Of a stretch of 64,000 nucleotides of DNA, positions 8,309 to 16,289 are shown piece by piece. The stretch spans positions 1-64,000 of the forward strand of contig JADGJL010000027.1 of assembly GCA_027600665.1 (NCBI GenBank), read 5' to 3'. The translations under genes and the position numbers were made by a program. Numbering within the stretch: position 1 is the first letter of the stretch; every line of letters begins with the position of its first letter. The stretch is from Irineochytrium annulatum (taxonomy: Eukaryota > Chytridiomycota > Chytridiomycetes > Chytridiales > Chytridiaceae). The notes under the pieces are model-generated. The model had not been told where the DNA came from. It saw only the letters and a list, made by a program, of their open reading frames with translations, and did no database searches.

Positions 8309-8317
8309 GGAGGAAGT

Positions 8318-9289
8318 ATGTCCTTTCAACAGATTATGGGTCAACAAGCGGCCAAGCAAATGTTACAAAGCAGTTTGAGACGTCAGGCAATAAGCCATGC
8401 GTATTTATTTAGCGGTCCAGCGGGAAGCGGGCAACGGAAGACGGCAATTACCTTTGCCAAGGCAATATTCTGTACAGAGCTGGAAGATGACGCGTGCGGA
8501 CAATGTCTTGAATGTCGTAAGGTGGAACATGGTAATCACCCGGATCTAACCATGCTTGCACCAGATGGAAACAATATTAAAATAGATCAAATTCGGGATC
8601 TGCAGCGTATCTTTTCATACCGATCAGAGGCAGGTCATCCCAAAGTATATATTATAGAACAAGCCGAGAAAATGACGGTGCAGGCAGCAAACAGTCTGTT
8701 GAAATTTCTGGAGGAACCGCAGGTACCGGCAGTTGGCATCCTGATTACAGATAATGGACAGGCCATGTTGCCTACGATTCGTTCTCGCTCCCAATTGGTG
8801 CCGTTCAGTGCACTGAATCCGGAAGAGATGCTGCAATCACTAATTGAGGAAGGGCACCCTGCCAATCTGGCTCGCTCTGCCGTCCATTTAGCGTCAGGAT
8901 TGGAAGCATGTAGAGAAATTCTCCAGCAGAATTGGTTTGCAGAAATTAGAAACGTAATGTTACAATTAGGGAAGGAGTCCCTGGGTAGAGGAAGTACATC
9001 ATTGATCTCTGCACAGCAGAAGCTTTTTAAAACCGGACTCTCTGAACACCTGGACATGTTACTCAGTTTGTTCCATCTATGGTTTAGGGACATGCTGTAT
9101 GTTCAGTACGGTAGGCATGAACATATCGTTTTTATAGATCAGTTAGACATGCTATCTCAGTTGGCACATACCCGCAGCACAGAACAGTGGGTTTCCTATA
9201 TGGATCTGGCCGCAGCATGCAGAAAAAAATTGCGTTTTAACGTCAATGGCCAGCTTTGTCTGGAGCAATTTTTGATCGGTTTGGCATAA
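8318..9289 (+). CDS. holB: DNA polymerase III delta' subunit (clamp loader)
   Basis: Part of the clamp loader that places the beta sliding clamp on DNA. The N-terminal AAA+ fold shows FSGPAGSGQRKTA near residue 30, a P-loop with altered lysine context, which is common in delta' because this subunit does not hydrolyse ATP. The zinc module CTELEDDACGQCLECRK (about residues 52-68) and LLKFLEEP (about residue 128) are typical. The ATG at 8318 is preceded by TGAGGAGGAAGT. Length (323 residues) and context after yaaR agree. Confidence 0.93.
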   Translation: MSFQQIMGQQAAKQMLQSSLRRQAISHAYLFSGPAGSGQRKTAITFAKAIFCTELEDDACGQCLECRKVEHGNHPDLTMLAPDGNNIKIDQIRDLQRIFSYRSEAGHPKVYIIEQAEKMTVQAANSLLKFLEEPQVPAVGILITDNGQAMLPTIRSRSQLVPFSALNPEEMLQSLIEEGHPANLARSAVHLASGLEACREILQQNWFAEIRNVMLQLGKESLGRGSTSLISAQQKLFKTGLSEHLDMLLSLFHLWFRDMLYVQYGRHEHIVFIDQLDMLSQLAHTRSTEQWVSYMDLAAACRKKLRFNVNGQLCLEQFLIGLA

Positions 9290-9406
9290 GACTGGGAGAG
9301 GGATAAGTTAGTTCCAATCATATGCAAACGGTTATAACTTCGGCCGGTTCCCTAAGAAGACGGGGCTTCAGACGAAGTGGGGTTGGCTTACAAGGGGGTT
9401 AATTTT

Positions 9407-10207
9407 TTGTACAGTGTAGTGGGTGTCCGTTTCAAAAAAGCGGGCAAAATTTATTACTTCGATCCCCTGGACCTTCCCATTGAGAAAGAAAACTGCGTTA
9501 TCGTGGAGACAGCGCGGGGGGTAGAGTACGGTAAGGTTGTCGTTGGTAAGAAGGAAGTGGGCGAGTCCGATGTGGTGTTGCCGCTGAAGAAAGTCATCCG
9601 CGTTGCGGGCGAGACTGATGCCCGTGTGGTTGATGAAAATAAGCGTGCAGCGAAGGAAGCATTCGGTACTTGTTTAAATAAAATCAAAGACCATGGCCTC
9701 AAAATGAAGCTGGTCGATGTGGAATTTACGTTTGATCGCAATAAAATCATATTTTATTTTACAGCTGAAGGAAGAGTCGATTTCCGGGAGCTGGTCAAGG
9801 ATCTGGCAAGCATATTCCGGACACGAATCGAGCTGAGACAGATTGGTGTACGTGATGAAGCGAAGATGCTTGGCGGTATCGGACCTTGCGGCCGTGTATT
9901 GTGTTGTTCTTCCTGGCTGGGAGACTTTGAGCCGGTATCAATCAAGATGGCTAAAGATCAGAGCCTGTCACTGAATCCGACGAAAATTTCAGGGTTGTGC
10001 GGAAGACTCATGTGCTGTCTGAAATTTGAGCATGATAACTATGAAAGTGTGAGAGAAGAACTGCCAGCTGTAGGCAAATTGGTCGTCACCTCATTGGGTG
10101 AAGGAAAAGTTGTCGGAATTAATGCCGGTAGCCGCACAGTCCATGTTCAACTGTTCGACATCAGTAAAGTCAAAGAACTTCCGCTGGATGACGTCGTTAT
10201 CAAGTAA
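9407..10207 (+). CDS. ricT: RicT (YaaT), PSP1-domain RNA maturation and sporulation factor
   Basis: A PSP1-domain protein that in B. subtilis forms the Y-complex with RicA and RicF. The complex carries [4Fe-4S] clusters and guides RNase Y, affecting competence, biofilm and sporulation phosphorelay output. The cysteine motifs CGRVLCC and CGRLMCC in the C-terminal third are the likely cluster ligands. The frame is open from a GTG at 9377, but the TTG at 9407 (giving MYSVVGVRFKKAG) follows AAGGGGG and matches the family N-terminus. The 266-residue length is normal. It sits in the conserved holB-ricT-yabA order. Confidence 0.93.
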   Translation: MYSVVGVRFKKAGKIYYFDPLDLPIEKENCVIVETARGVEYGKVVVGKKEVGESDVVLPLKKVIRVAGETDARVVDENKRAAKEAFGTCLNKIKDHGLKMKLVDVEFTFDRNKIIFYFTAEGRVDFRELVKDLASIFRTRIELRQIGVRDEAKMLGGIGPCGRVLCCSSWLGDFEPVSIKMAKDQSLSLNPTKISGLCGRLMCCLKFEHDNYESVREELPAVGKLVVTSLGEGKVVGINAGSRTVHVQLFDISKVKELPLDDVVIK

Positions 10208-10235
10208 ACCATAAAGGTTGCTTCGGGGTGGAAAC

Positions 10236-10604
10236 TTGGAAAAGAAAAATCTGTTTACGCACATTCATGAAATGGAAACCCAACTGGGTCAGTTGCACGG
10301 TGATTTAGGAGAGTTAAAAATGATTGTGAAGGAGCTGCTTGAGGATAATCAGCGGCTTACCATCGAGAATGAGCAATTACGCAAATTGCTCAAACGTGAG
10401 GCTCCGGCAGATCTGCCAATCTCCTCAGCACTCGCTCCCGTAGCAAGACCAGCAGGTCCGGCTACAGGTGAAGACGTTGTGGGTGAAGGGTATGATAACC
10501 TAGCTCGGTTGTATCACGAAGGCTTCCATATCTGCAATGTCTATTATGGACATCTGCGGACGGAAGGCGATTGTCTGTTCTGCCTGTCTTTTTTGAATAA
10601 ATGA
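10236..10604 (+). CDS. yabA: Replication initiation control protein YabA
   Basis: Negative regulator of replication initiation that binds DnaA and the sliding clamp DnaN. The N-terminal half is a coiled coil (about residues 5-60, with [11 protein letters not shown]). The C-terminal zinc module has a His/Cys pattern ([18 protein letters not shown]). The likely start is the TTG at 10236 behind CGGGGTGG, giving MEKKNLFTH and 122 residues. An upstream in-frame start at 10218 lacks a good ribosome binding site. A strong terminator closes the operon that began at tmk. Confidence 0.93.
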   Translation: MEKKNLFTHIHEMETQLGQLHGDLGELKMIVKELLEDNQRLTIENEQLRKLLKREAPADLPISSALAPVARPAGPATGEDVVGEGYDNLARLYHEGFHICNVYYGHLRTEGDCLFCLSFLNK

Positions 10605-10608
10605 AGTG

Positions 10609-10637
10609 ACCGTAGGGATCCCCTACGGTTTTTTTTC
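10609..10637 (+). terminator. Intrinsic terminator after yabA
   Basis: ACCGTAGGG, an ATC loop, CCCTACGGT and an eight-base T run. A nearly ideal terminator that ends the tmk-yabA transcript. Confidence 0.95.
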
Positions 10638-10699
10638 AAGGTTACAAACCTAAACTTAACAAGCATGAGATATAGAGTACCGGAGGATGAGCGTACCAT

Positions 10700-11479
10700 A
10701 TGAAAGCAAATGAAGTCGTGTTGCATGAGTCAGAGCGGATTGATGATCTGCTCTCTCATGATTTAAGAATCATTCAAAGTGATGAAGTGTTCAGTTTTTC
10801 GATGGATGCGGTATTGTTAGCCCGATTTGCTTCCGTACCTAAACGCGGTCGTGTACTTGATTTGTGTACAGGTAACGGGGTAGTTCCCATTTTGCTTACA
10901 ACGCGTACACAGGCTAGTCTGGAGGGAATCGAAATTCAGCCTCGTTTGGCGGATATGGCTCGTCGCAGCGTTCAATTAAATGCACTGGACGAATCGATTA
11001 TGATTCGTGAAGGTGATTTGCGAGAATTGGTGAAAGAAACGGGACATGCTGTATATGATGCAATAACGGTAAACCCCCCTTATATGCCCCTGAATGGCAG
11101 TGACCTCAAAATGAACACACATCAGGCAATGGCACGTCATGAGATCGGGTGTACCTTGGAAGAAGTGATCCAGGCTTGCAGTCGACTTGTACGTAATGGC
11201 GGCAAAGTATCGATGGTTCATCGTCCACAGCGACTTGCAGAGATTATCTCGCTCATGCGTGAGTATAAGCTGGAGCCGAAACGAATTCGGATGGTACATC
11301 CCCGTGCTCATCTGGAAGCCAACATGGTATTAATTGAAGGCATGAAAGATGGTAAACCGGAAGTAAGGATGCTTCCTCCACTCATTGTCTACAATGAAGA
11401 GGGGAAATACTGCGAAGAGATTATGGATATTTACTATGGCCAGCAACATGCTGAGCGTACTACGAAAGGAGGACTATAG
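10700..11479 (+). CDS. yabB: tRNA1(Val) adenine-N6 methyltransferase family (TrmN6/YabB)
   Basis: A Rossmann-fold SAM-dependent methyltransferase. Motif I lies in VLDLCTGNGVVPILL (about residues 53-67) and the adenine-N6 catalytic motif is NPPYMPL (about residue 125). The family modifies A37 of tRNA1(Val) in E. coli; the B. subtilis YabB substrate is less certain. The ATG at 10700 follows ACCGGAGGATGAG with a rather long gap. It stops directly before rsmI, with no yazA (GIY-YIG) gene between them as in B. subtilis. Confidence 0.88.
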   Translation: MKANEVVLHESERIDDLLSHDLRIIQSDEVFSFSMDAVLLARFASVPKRGRVLDLCTGNGVVPILLTTRTQASLEGIEIQPRLADMARRSVQLNALDESIMIREGDLRELVKETGHAVYDAITVNPPYMPLNGSDLKMNTHQAMARHEIGCTLEEVIQACSRLVRNGGKVSMVHRPQRLAEIISLMREYKLEPKRIRMVHPRAHLEANMVLIEGMKDGKPEVRMLPPLIVYNEEGKYCEEIMDIYYGQQHAERTTKGGL

Positions 11480-12364
11480 ATGACTTTGCATATTCAGAAA
11501 AGCTATGCGGAGCAGCTTGAAGGATCAGGCAAGCTGTATCTGGTTGGAACACCCATTGGTAATCTGGAGGATATGACCTTCCGAGCCATCAAGACATTGC
11601 AGAGTTGTGACATCATTGCAGCAGAAGACACACGACAGACCCGGAAGCTACTCACTCATTTTGAAATTACACCTTCGATGCTGTTTAGTTATCATGAGCA
11701 TAACAAGGGGGCAAGTGGACCTGAACTGATACGCTATATAATAGAAGGAAAAAATTTGGCACTCGTCAGTGATGCTGGTCTGCCAGCCATTTCAGACCCG
11801 GGATCCGACCTTGTACAGCTTGCACTGGAAGCCGGAATAACGGTCATTCCCATCCCTGGACCCAATGCTGCATTGTCTGCTCTGATCGTGTCCGGATTAC
11901 CGACGGAGCGTTTTACATTCGGCGGTTTTTTGCCGCGGGAGAAAAAGGACATGCGAAAAGTGCTGGAGGCTTTTGACGAATCCAACGGGACTTTGTTATT
12001 TTATGAATCACCTCACCGTATTCGGAAAACATTAGTCCACCTCGAAGAAATTCTGGGTGATCGCTCCATTGTCCTGGCTCGTGAACTAACCAAGCGTCAT
12101 GAGGAATTCGCAAGGGGTACTGTGAAGGAATGCATAGACTGGCTTGAAGAGCATCCACCTCTTGGCGAGTACTGTTTGCTGGTGGAAGGTATTAAGGAAG
12201 AGGAGCGTAAGGCTGAGCGCGAAGCATGGTGGCAGCTGATGTCACTTGCGGATCATGTCAGCCATTATGAGGGTGAAGGATATAACCGCAAAGATGCGAT
12301 GAAAAAAACGGCAACGGATCGTGGTCTGACGAAGCGGGATGTATATAATGCGTTAATCGAGTAG
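11480..12364 (+). CDS. rsmI: 16S rRNA (cytidine1402-2'-O)-methyltransferase RsmI
   Basis: Methylates the 2'-O of C1402 in the decoding centre of 16S rRNA. The tetrapyrrole-methylase-like fold shows LYLVGTPIGNLEDMT (about residues 19-33), AAEDTRQTRKLL (about residue 47), SDAGLPAISDPG (about residue 97) and GPNAALSAL. Length 294 residues. The ATG lies directly after the yabB stop, with GAAAGGAGG inside the end of yabB, so the two are coupled. Confidence 0.95.
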   Translation: MTLHIQKSYAEQLEGSGKLYLVGTPIGNLEDMTFRAIKTLQSCDIIAAEDTRQTRKLLTHFEITPSMLFSYHEHNKGASGPELIRYIIEGKNLALVSDAGLPAISDPGSDLVQLALEAGITVIPIPGPNAALSALIVSGLPTERFTFGGFLPREKKDMRKVLEAFDESNGTLLFYESPHRIRKTLVHLEEILGDRSIVLARELTKRHEEFARGTVKECIDWLEEHPPLGEYCLLVEGIKEEERKAEREAWWQLMSLADHVSHYEGEGYNRKDAMKKTATDRGLTKRDVYNALIE

Positions 12365-12464
12365 CCAATCTAACTCAATATCTTCTGTTATGGGGAACAT
12401 AACCTGAAAAGGACCTTATATTCAACATTCATGTAGTTTTTGGGTAATAGAACCCATAACAGGG

Positions 12465-12504
12465 CAAAAAAATACCTTCCGCGGTGGGGTTCACACCGGG
12501 AAGG
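12465..12504 (-). terminator. Intrinsic terminator of abrB
   Basis: On the minus strand CCTTCCCGGTG pairs with CACCGCGGAAGG and is followed by TATTTTTTT. It lies 66 bases past the abrB stop. Read rightward there is no T run, so it mainly serves abrB. Upstream, CTGTTATGGG (12385-12394) and CCCATAACAG (12453-12462) form a further wide inverted repeat after rsmI. Confidence 0.85.
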
Positions 12505-12569
12505 CTATTAAGGAATATTAAAAAGGTTAGAAATAACAATTTAGATAAGTCCAGTATACCTGGTTTTTC

Positions 12570-12824
12570 TTATTTTGTCACAGGTGCAGGGATTTCGGAA
12601 ATACATTCGTTACAAACAATTTTACCTTTGAAGTAAGTAACGTTCTCTGCATTACCACAGAAGATACAAGCAGGCTCATATTTTTTCAACATGATGCGCT
12701 CGCCGTCAACATAGATTTCCAGAGCATCTTTTTCACCAATACCGAGCGTACGGCGCAATTCGATTGGAATAACTACCCGTCCCAGTTCGTCCACTTTTCT
12801 TACAATACCTGTTGATTTCATCAT
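12570..12824 (-). CDS. abrB: Transition-state regulator AbrB
   Basis: DNA-binding regulator of the AbrB family that represses post-exponential genes until Spo0A~P shuts it off. The N-terminal swapped-hairpin domain shows STGIVRKVDELGRVVIP and LRRTLGIGEKDALEIYVDG (residues 4-43). The C-terminal part has CIFCG and CNEC cysteine pairs. 84 residues. Two adjacent ATG codons are possible starts, both behind GAGAGGAGC. It is read leftward, against the neighbouring genes, as in B. subtilis. The promoter and Spo0A boxes are in separate entries. Confidence 0.93.
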   Translation of the reverse strand: MMKSTGIVRKVDELGRVVIPIELRRTLGIGEKDALEIYVDGERIMLKKYEPACIFCGNAENVTYFKGKIVCNECISEIPAPVTK

Positions 12825-12864
12825 TATAATCAGTGCTCCTCTCAGCTAACTATCATTGTCATTA

Positions 12865-12923
12865 TTCGACATTATTTTATGTTTTATGATACTCATCATA
12901 CCAACGATTCCCAAAACAGTCAA
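12865..12923 (-). promoter_or_regulatory. abrB sigma-A promoter with downstream tandem Spo0A boxes
   Basis: On the minus strand TTGACT (12918-12923) and TATGAT (12895-12900) are separated by exactly 17 bases. Transcription would start near 12888. A perfect 0A box (TGTCGAA, 12865-12871) follows about 17 bases downstream of the start, then a degenerate second box TGACAAT after TAA. The B. subtilis abrB promoter also carries two 0A boxes just downstream of its start, where Spo0A~P blocks it, so the same control is likely here. Confidence 0.8.
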
Positions 12924-13020
12924 CCTTAAAATTAGCTTAAAATTAAGGCTGTTTTTCACAAGGTTACTGGTGGTAAGGGATTGGCAGCCTTTTTTCGCAT
13001 TTAAACAACAATGCCAAGTT

Positions 13021-13080
13021 TGTCGATTTGGAAAACGACAAAACTACGTTATTCGACAAAGTTCGTCATAACGTGTCGAA
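13021..13080 (+). promoter_or_regulatory. Spo0A-box-like cluster before the HD hydrolase gene
   Basis: Within 60 bases: TGTCGAT (13021-13027), AACGACA (13034-13040), TTCGACA (13052-13058, perfect 0A box) and TGTCGAA (13074-13080, perfect on the other strand). The last two flank GTTCGTCATAAC, another partial match. I do not see a convincing -35/-10 pair among them. The sites are well placed to control the HD gene starting at 13142. Confidence 0.5.
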
Positions 13081-13141
13081 TCTTAGGTGAATCGTGGAGC
13101 TCAAAGCGTTAATATAAAAGAAATTAAAGGAGTGAATCGAC

Positions 13142-14419
13142 ATGGAACAACGACTAACGGAAGAGAAAGTATTCAAAGATCCGGTACATAATTATATCCA
13201 CGTGCAAGATCCGGTTATATGGCAGTTAATTAACACCCCGGAATTTCAGCGTTTACGCCGGATTCGCCAACTCGGTACTTCTTACCTTACTTTTCACGGA
13301 GCAGAGCATAGCCGGTTCTCACATTCACTAGGTGTTTATGAAATTACACGCAAGATCATTTCTCAATTTGAAAGAAGTCATTATTCAGATTGGCCGAAAG
13401 AAGAAAAGATTGTAGCTCTGTGTGCAGCTCTGCTTCATGATCTCGGGCATGGTCCATTCTCTCACTCCATCGAGGAAGCTTTTGACATGAATCACGAAGA
13501 TTGGACTTGTCGCATTATTACAGGTGATACCGAAGTAGGGGCGATCTTAAGACGGTATGCTCCTGATTTTCCTGAGAAAGTGGCATCTGTCATTCAAAAA
13601 ACGTACGAAAAGCCGATTGTGGTGAACTTGGTGACCAGCCCGCTTGATGCAGACCGAATGGACTATTTGCTTAGGGATGCTTATTTTACAGGTGTAAATT
13701 ACGGCACGATTGACCTTGATCGCATCCTTCGAATGCTGCGTCCCTATCATGGACGAATTGTAGTCAAGGAGTCAGGCATGCATGCTGTGGAGGATTACCT
13801 CATGTCTAGGTATCAGATGTATTGGCAGATTTACTTCCATCCGGTAACTCGTAGTTCTGAAATTCTATTGCGGCAAATATTCAAGCGAGCGAAAACACTC
13901 ATACAGCATGATTTTCAATTTCGATTCATGATTGATCCACTCCCTCAATTATTTGCAGGAGAATTATCCGTAGATGAATATTTGCAGTTGGATGAAGCAT
14001 TAATTCAGACGGCATTTACACAGTGGCGAAAGGAGGACGATACTGTTCTGAGTGAGTTATGCGAACGTTTTATGGATCGCAAGTTATATAAGTATGTAGA
14101 GCTTGAACAGGTCGACTTGACAATAATAGAAGAGATTCGGGAAGCTTTTGTACAGGCAGGCCTTGATCCCGAATATGATCTTGAAATTGATTTTCCTTCC
14201 GATAATCCGTATGATGTTTTTCGTCCGGATGAATCCACGGATAAGCAGATTCTTCTTCTGGATCGACAGGACAATTTACGTGAGTTGTCAGAAGTATCTG
14301 ACATTGTCCGTTCCATCAGCGGACTTCACCGGGGGAAACATCATTTGTATTACCCGCAAAACAAGGTGGATGCGATTATTCATGAATTACCGTCACATAT
14401 ACGCCCCTATTTCTTGTAA
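13142..14419 (+). CDS. HD-domain phosphohydrolase (YwfO/dGTPase-like)
   Basis: A 425-residue metal-dependent hydrolase of the HD superfamily, resembling B. subtilis YwfO and the dGTPase-like group. Metal and substrate motifs: HSRFSHSLGVYE (about residues 56-67), the HD signature LLHDLGHGPFSHS (about residues 98-110) and DADRMDYLLRD (about residue 169). Substrate unknown; nucleotide triphosphates or phosphorylated nucleotides are likely. The ATG follows AAAGGAGTGAATCGAC. It occupies the place where B. subtilis has metS, and its upstream region carries Spo0A-like boxes. Confidence 0.87.
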   Translation: MEQRLTEEKVFKDPVHNYIHVQDPVIWQLINTPEFQRLRRIRQLGTSYLTFHGAEHSRFSHSLGVYEITRKIISQFERSHYSDWPKEEKIVALCAALLHDLGHGPFSHSIEEAFDMNHEDWTCRIITGDTEVGAILRRYAPDFPEKVASVIQKTYEKPIVVNLVTSPLDADRMDYLLRDAYFTGVNYGTIDLDRILRMLRPYHGRIVVKESGMHAVEDYLMSRYQMYWQIYFHPVTRSSEILLRQIFKRAKTLIQHDFQFRFMIDPLPQLFAGELSVDEYLQLDEALIQTAFTQWRKEDDTVLSELCERFMDRKLYKYVELEQVDLTIIEEIREAFVQAGLDPEYDLEIDFPSDNPYDVFRPDESTDKQILLLDRQDNLRELSEVSDIVRSISGLHRGKHHLYYPQNKVDAIIHELPSHIRPYFL

Positions 14420-14752
14420 TCGTGTGGGTATAATCCAATGAAGAATTTAGATATCAAAAGACTTTCAAAAAGAGCTATTTTTCATGATACAGTAATCTGC
14501 TTTAATGGGGAGTATATGTAGATCGACATAATTTTGTAAATGCAAGTAGGCAAAGTTAGCACAATCAGCAATATGTAGATCAGAATATCCTTATATCTTC
14601 TATATATTGTAGTTGTGAAGAAACAAACGTAATGATGTAATATACAGATTGCCCAAAATGTTTTATGTATGAGTCATTGAAAAATTTGAATTTCACCAAT
14701 TAAATTTTCAAAAGAAGATAGTCGTTATTTCGACATGAAGGGAGATACAGAC
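14420..14752. other. AT-rich gap between HD gene and tatD
   Basis: About 330 AT-rich bases without a gene or a clear terminator. TTGAAAAATTT (14677-14687) and AAATTTTCAA (14702-14711) form a loose inverted repeat. A lone TTCGACA (14729-14735) abuts the tatD ribosome binding site. Nothing else stands out. Confidence 0.45.
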
Positions 14753-15523
14753 ATGATGCTGTTCGACACACATACACATCTGGATGCACCACAATTCGAC
14801 GAGGACCGCGAGGACATGATTCAGCGTGCTGTGGATGCAGGAGTTGGTCGCATGATCAACATTGGCTTTAACCGGGAGACAATTCCAACGACAATGAAAC
14901 TCGCTGAAACGTATGACTTTATATATGCAGCTGTAGGTTGGCATCCCGTAGATGCGATCACAATGCAGGAAGGGGATTTGGAGTGGATTGCATCTTTATG
15001 CAAGCATGAAAAAGTGGTGGCAATCGGTGAGATTGGATTGGATTATCACTGGGATACTTCACCGAAGGAAATACAGCATCGCGTATTACGACAACAAATT
15101 GCCTTAGCGCGTGAAGTGAACATGCCGATTGTCATCCATAATCGGGATGCACATGAGGATATCATAAGAATTTTGCGTGAAGAGAAGGCGAGTGAAGTTG
15201 GTGGTGTGATGCATTCGTTCTCGGGCAGCTGGGAAACAGCAAAAAGTTGTCTCGATATGGGTTTCCATCTCTCCTTCGGAGGACCGATTACATTCAAAAA
15301 CGCAAAGCAACCCAAAGAGGTGCTGGCGAAGGTTCCGATGGACCGATTTTTCATTGAAACCGATGCTCCGTATTTGACACCTCACCCTTATCGCGGGAAA
15401 CGAAATGAGACAGCGCATGTACGTCTGGTTGCAGAGGCAGCTGCGGAAATTAAAGGCATTTCGGTGGAGGAAATTGCTGCAATAACCACCAAAAATGCCA
15501 TGGAACGATTTGGAATTCGTTAA
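14753..15523 (+). CDS. tatD: TatD-family metal-dependent DNase
   Basis: A TIM-barrel hydrolase of the TatD family (YabD), implicated in 3'-5' DNA trimming and repair. Metal ligands are visible in FDTHTHLD near the N-terminus, GEIGLDYH (about residue 90), HNRDAHED (about residue 127), MHSFSG (about residue 153) and ETDAPYLTP (about residue 201). The frame is open from 14735, but AAGGGAG at 14739-14745 places the start at the ATG at 14753 (or the adjacent one), giving 256 residues, the family length. Confidence 0.93.
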   Translation: MMLFDTHTHLDAPQFDEDREDMIQRAVDAGVGRMINIGFNRETIPTTMKLAETYDFIYAAVGWHPVDAITMQEGDLEWIASLCKHEKVVAIGEIGLDYHWDTSPKEIQHRVLRQQIALAREVNMPIVIHNRDAHEDIIRILREEKASEVGGVMHSFSGSWETAKSCLDMGFHLSFGGPITFKNAKQPKEVLAKVPMDRFFIETDAPYLTPHPYRGKRNETAHVRLVAEAAAEIKGISVEEIAAITTKNAMERFGIR

Positions 15524-15765
15524 AAAAACGAGCAAATGAGGTGAAAAAGGCAGGTAAGCGGAGTTAATTTGCCCTTTGATCCAAATAAATCAAGAATATT
15601 ACAATATTTTAACCAAATATTCAGAAAAACGTACTTGATCAACGCTTTACAACATGCATCAAAACAGGATATCATCTTTTCAGTGAATTGTTGTGCGGAA
15701 AATTGGACAGATGTTCGGGGGATGAACAAAGGGACACTTTCCGATGAAACAACATTACTTTCATG
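15524..15765. other. Leader region before the riboswitch
   Basis: No supported gene. A possible promoter is TTTACA (15646-15651), an 18-base spacer, and TATCAT (15670-15675), which would start a transcript roughly 90 bases before the riboswitch aptamer. An open frame of 65 codons from 15569 has no convincing ribosome binding site. Confidence 0.35.
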
Positions 15766-16028
15766 AATCAGTCTCGCTGAGTCTCCGTTAACGGAGAGCG
15801 GGGGAACCAATAGGGCTTAAACATCGGTGTATTTGGCCGATGCGCAACGTTCGCTGACCCAAAAGCAGCGAAGGGAACTGCGAAGCCGTATTTGATTTCT
15901 TCTTTGGGTCTCGGGGTGAATTCAAGGGCGTCCGCCATGAGCGGGTGACCCAAGATAGGGCGGCTCTCTTTCGCCCGAACCCGACAGCTAACCTCGCAAG
16001 CGGAAAAAGAGAGGCAACCTCGTGCATG
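15766..16028 (+). promoter_or_regulatory. Cyclic-di-AMP riboswitch (ydaO/yuaA type)
   Basis: The region carries the conserved blocks of the ydaO-yuaA class in the right order: CGCTGAGTCTCCG, then AGCGGGGGAACCAA, GGGTCTCGGGGTGAATTC, GAGCGGGTGACCCAAG, AGGGCGGCTCTCTTTCGCCC, and CGAACCCGACAGCTAACCTC with GCAAGCG. The class binds c-di-AMP and usually turns off genes for wall remodelling and osmolyte or potassium uptake. The boundaries are approximate; CATGAA on the right can pair with TTCATG at 15760-15765. A terminator hairpin lies 27 bases downstream, fitting an off-switch for the wall gene at 16290. Confidence 0.93.
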
Positions 16029-16054
16029 AATTTCCGATATTCAAAATCATTCGG

Positions 16055-16098
16055 AAGCCACGAAAGAGTTCCTCTTACACTCTTTCTTTGGCTTTTTT
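16055..16098 (+). terminator. Riboswitch-controlled terminator before yabE
   Basis: AAGCCA and GAAAGAG pair with CTCTTTC and TGGCTT across an 11-base loop, followed by TTTTTTG. It lies between the c-di-AMP aptamer and the coding region, so it should form when ligand is bound. Confidence 0.88.
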
Positions 16099-16155
16099 GT
16101 TTTTGAATAAAAGAAATGTTGTCATCATACGGTAGGTATTCAGGAGGATGACATC

Positions 16156-16230
16156 ATGTTGCGAAGATTGATTCATGGTGCAGAACCGATCAGTTGGTCC
16201 GATCTGTGTTCTGTAGAAAATTTGGTATAG
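16156..16230 (+). CDS. Possible 24-codon leader peptide upstream of yabE
   Basis: ATG at 16156 follows a strong CAGGAGGATGACATC site. The frame reads 24 residues (beginning MLRRLIHGAEPISWSD) and stops at 16230, 59 bases before the yabE start. It lies after the riboswitch terminator, so it would be translated only on read-through transcripts. It may be a leader peptide or chance. No homologue is known to me. Confidence 0.35.
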   Translation: MLRRLIHGAEPISWSDLCSVENLV

Positions 16231-16289
16231 TCACGTCAAAGACATCATGCGTTACTTTAGACGGCGAGGCTATGAAGGAGGACGGAGAA

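Noticed and set aside
14729..14735. Lone TTCGACA next to the tatD ribosome binding site, as a Spo0A box
   Set aside because: A single 7-base match with no partner box and no promoter around it; chance is likely.
15569..15766. Rightward frame of 65 codons before the riboswitch
   Set aside because: Poor start context and no homology; it occupies the riboswitch leader and contains the likely promoter.
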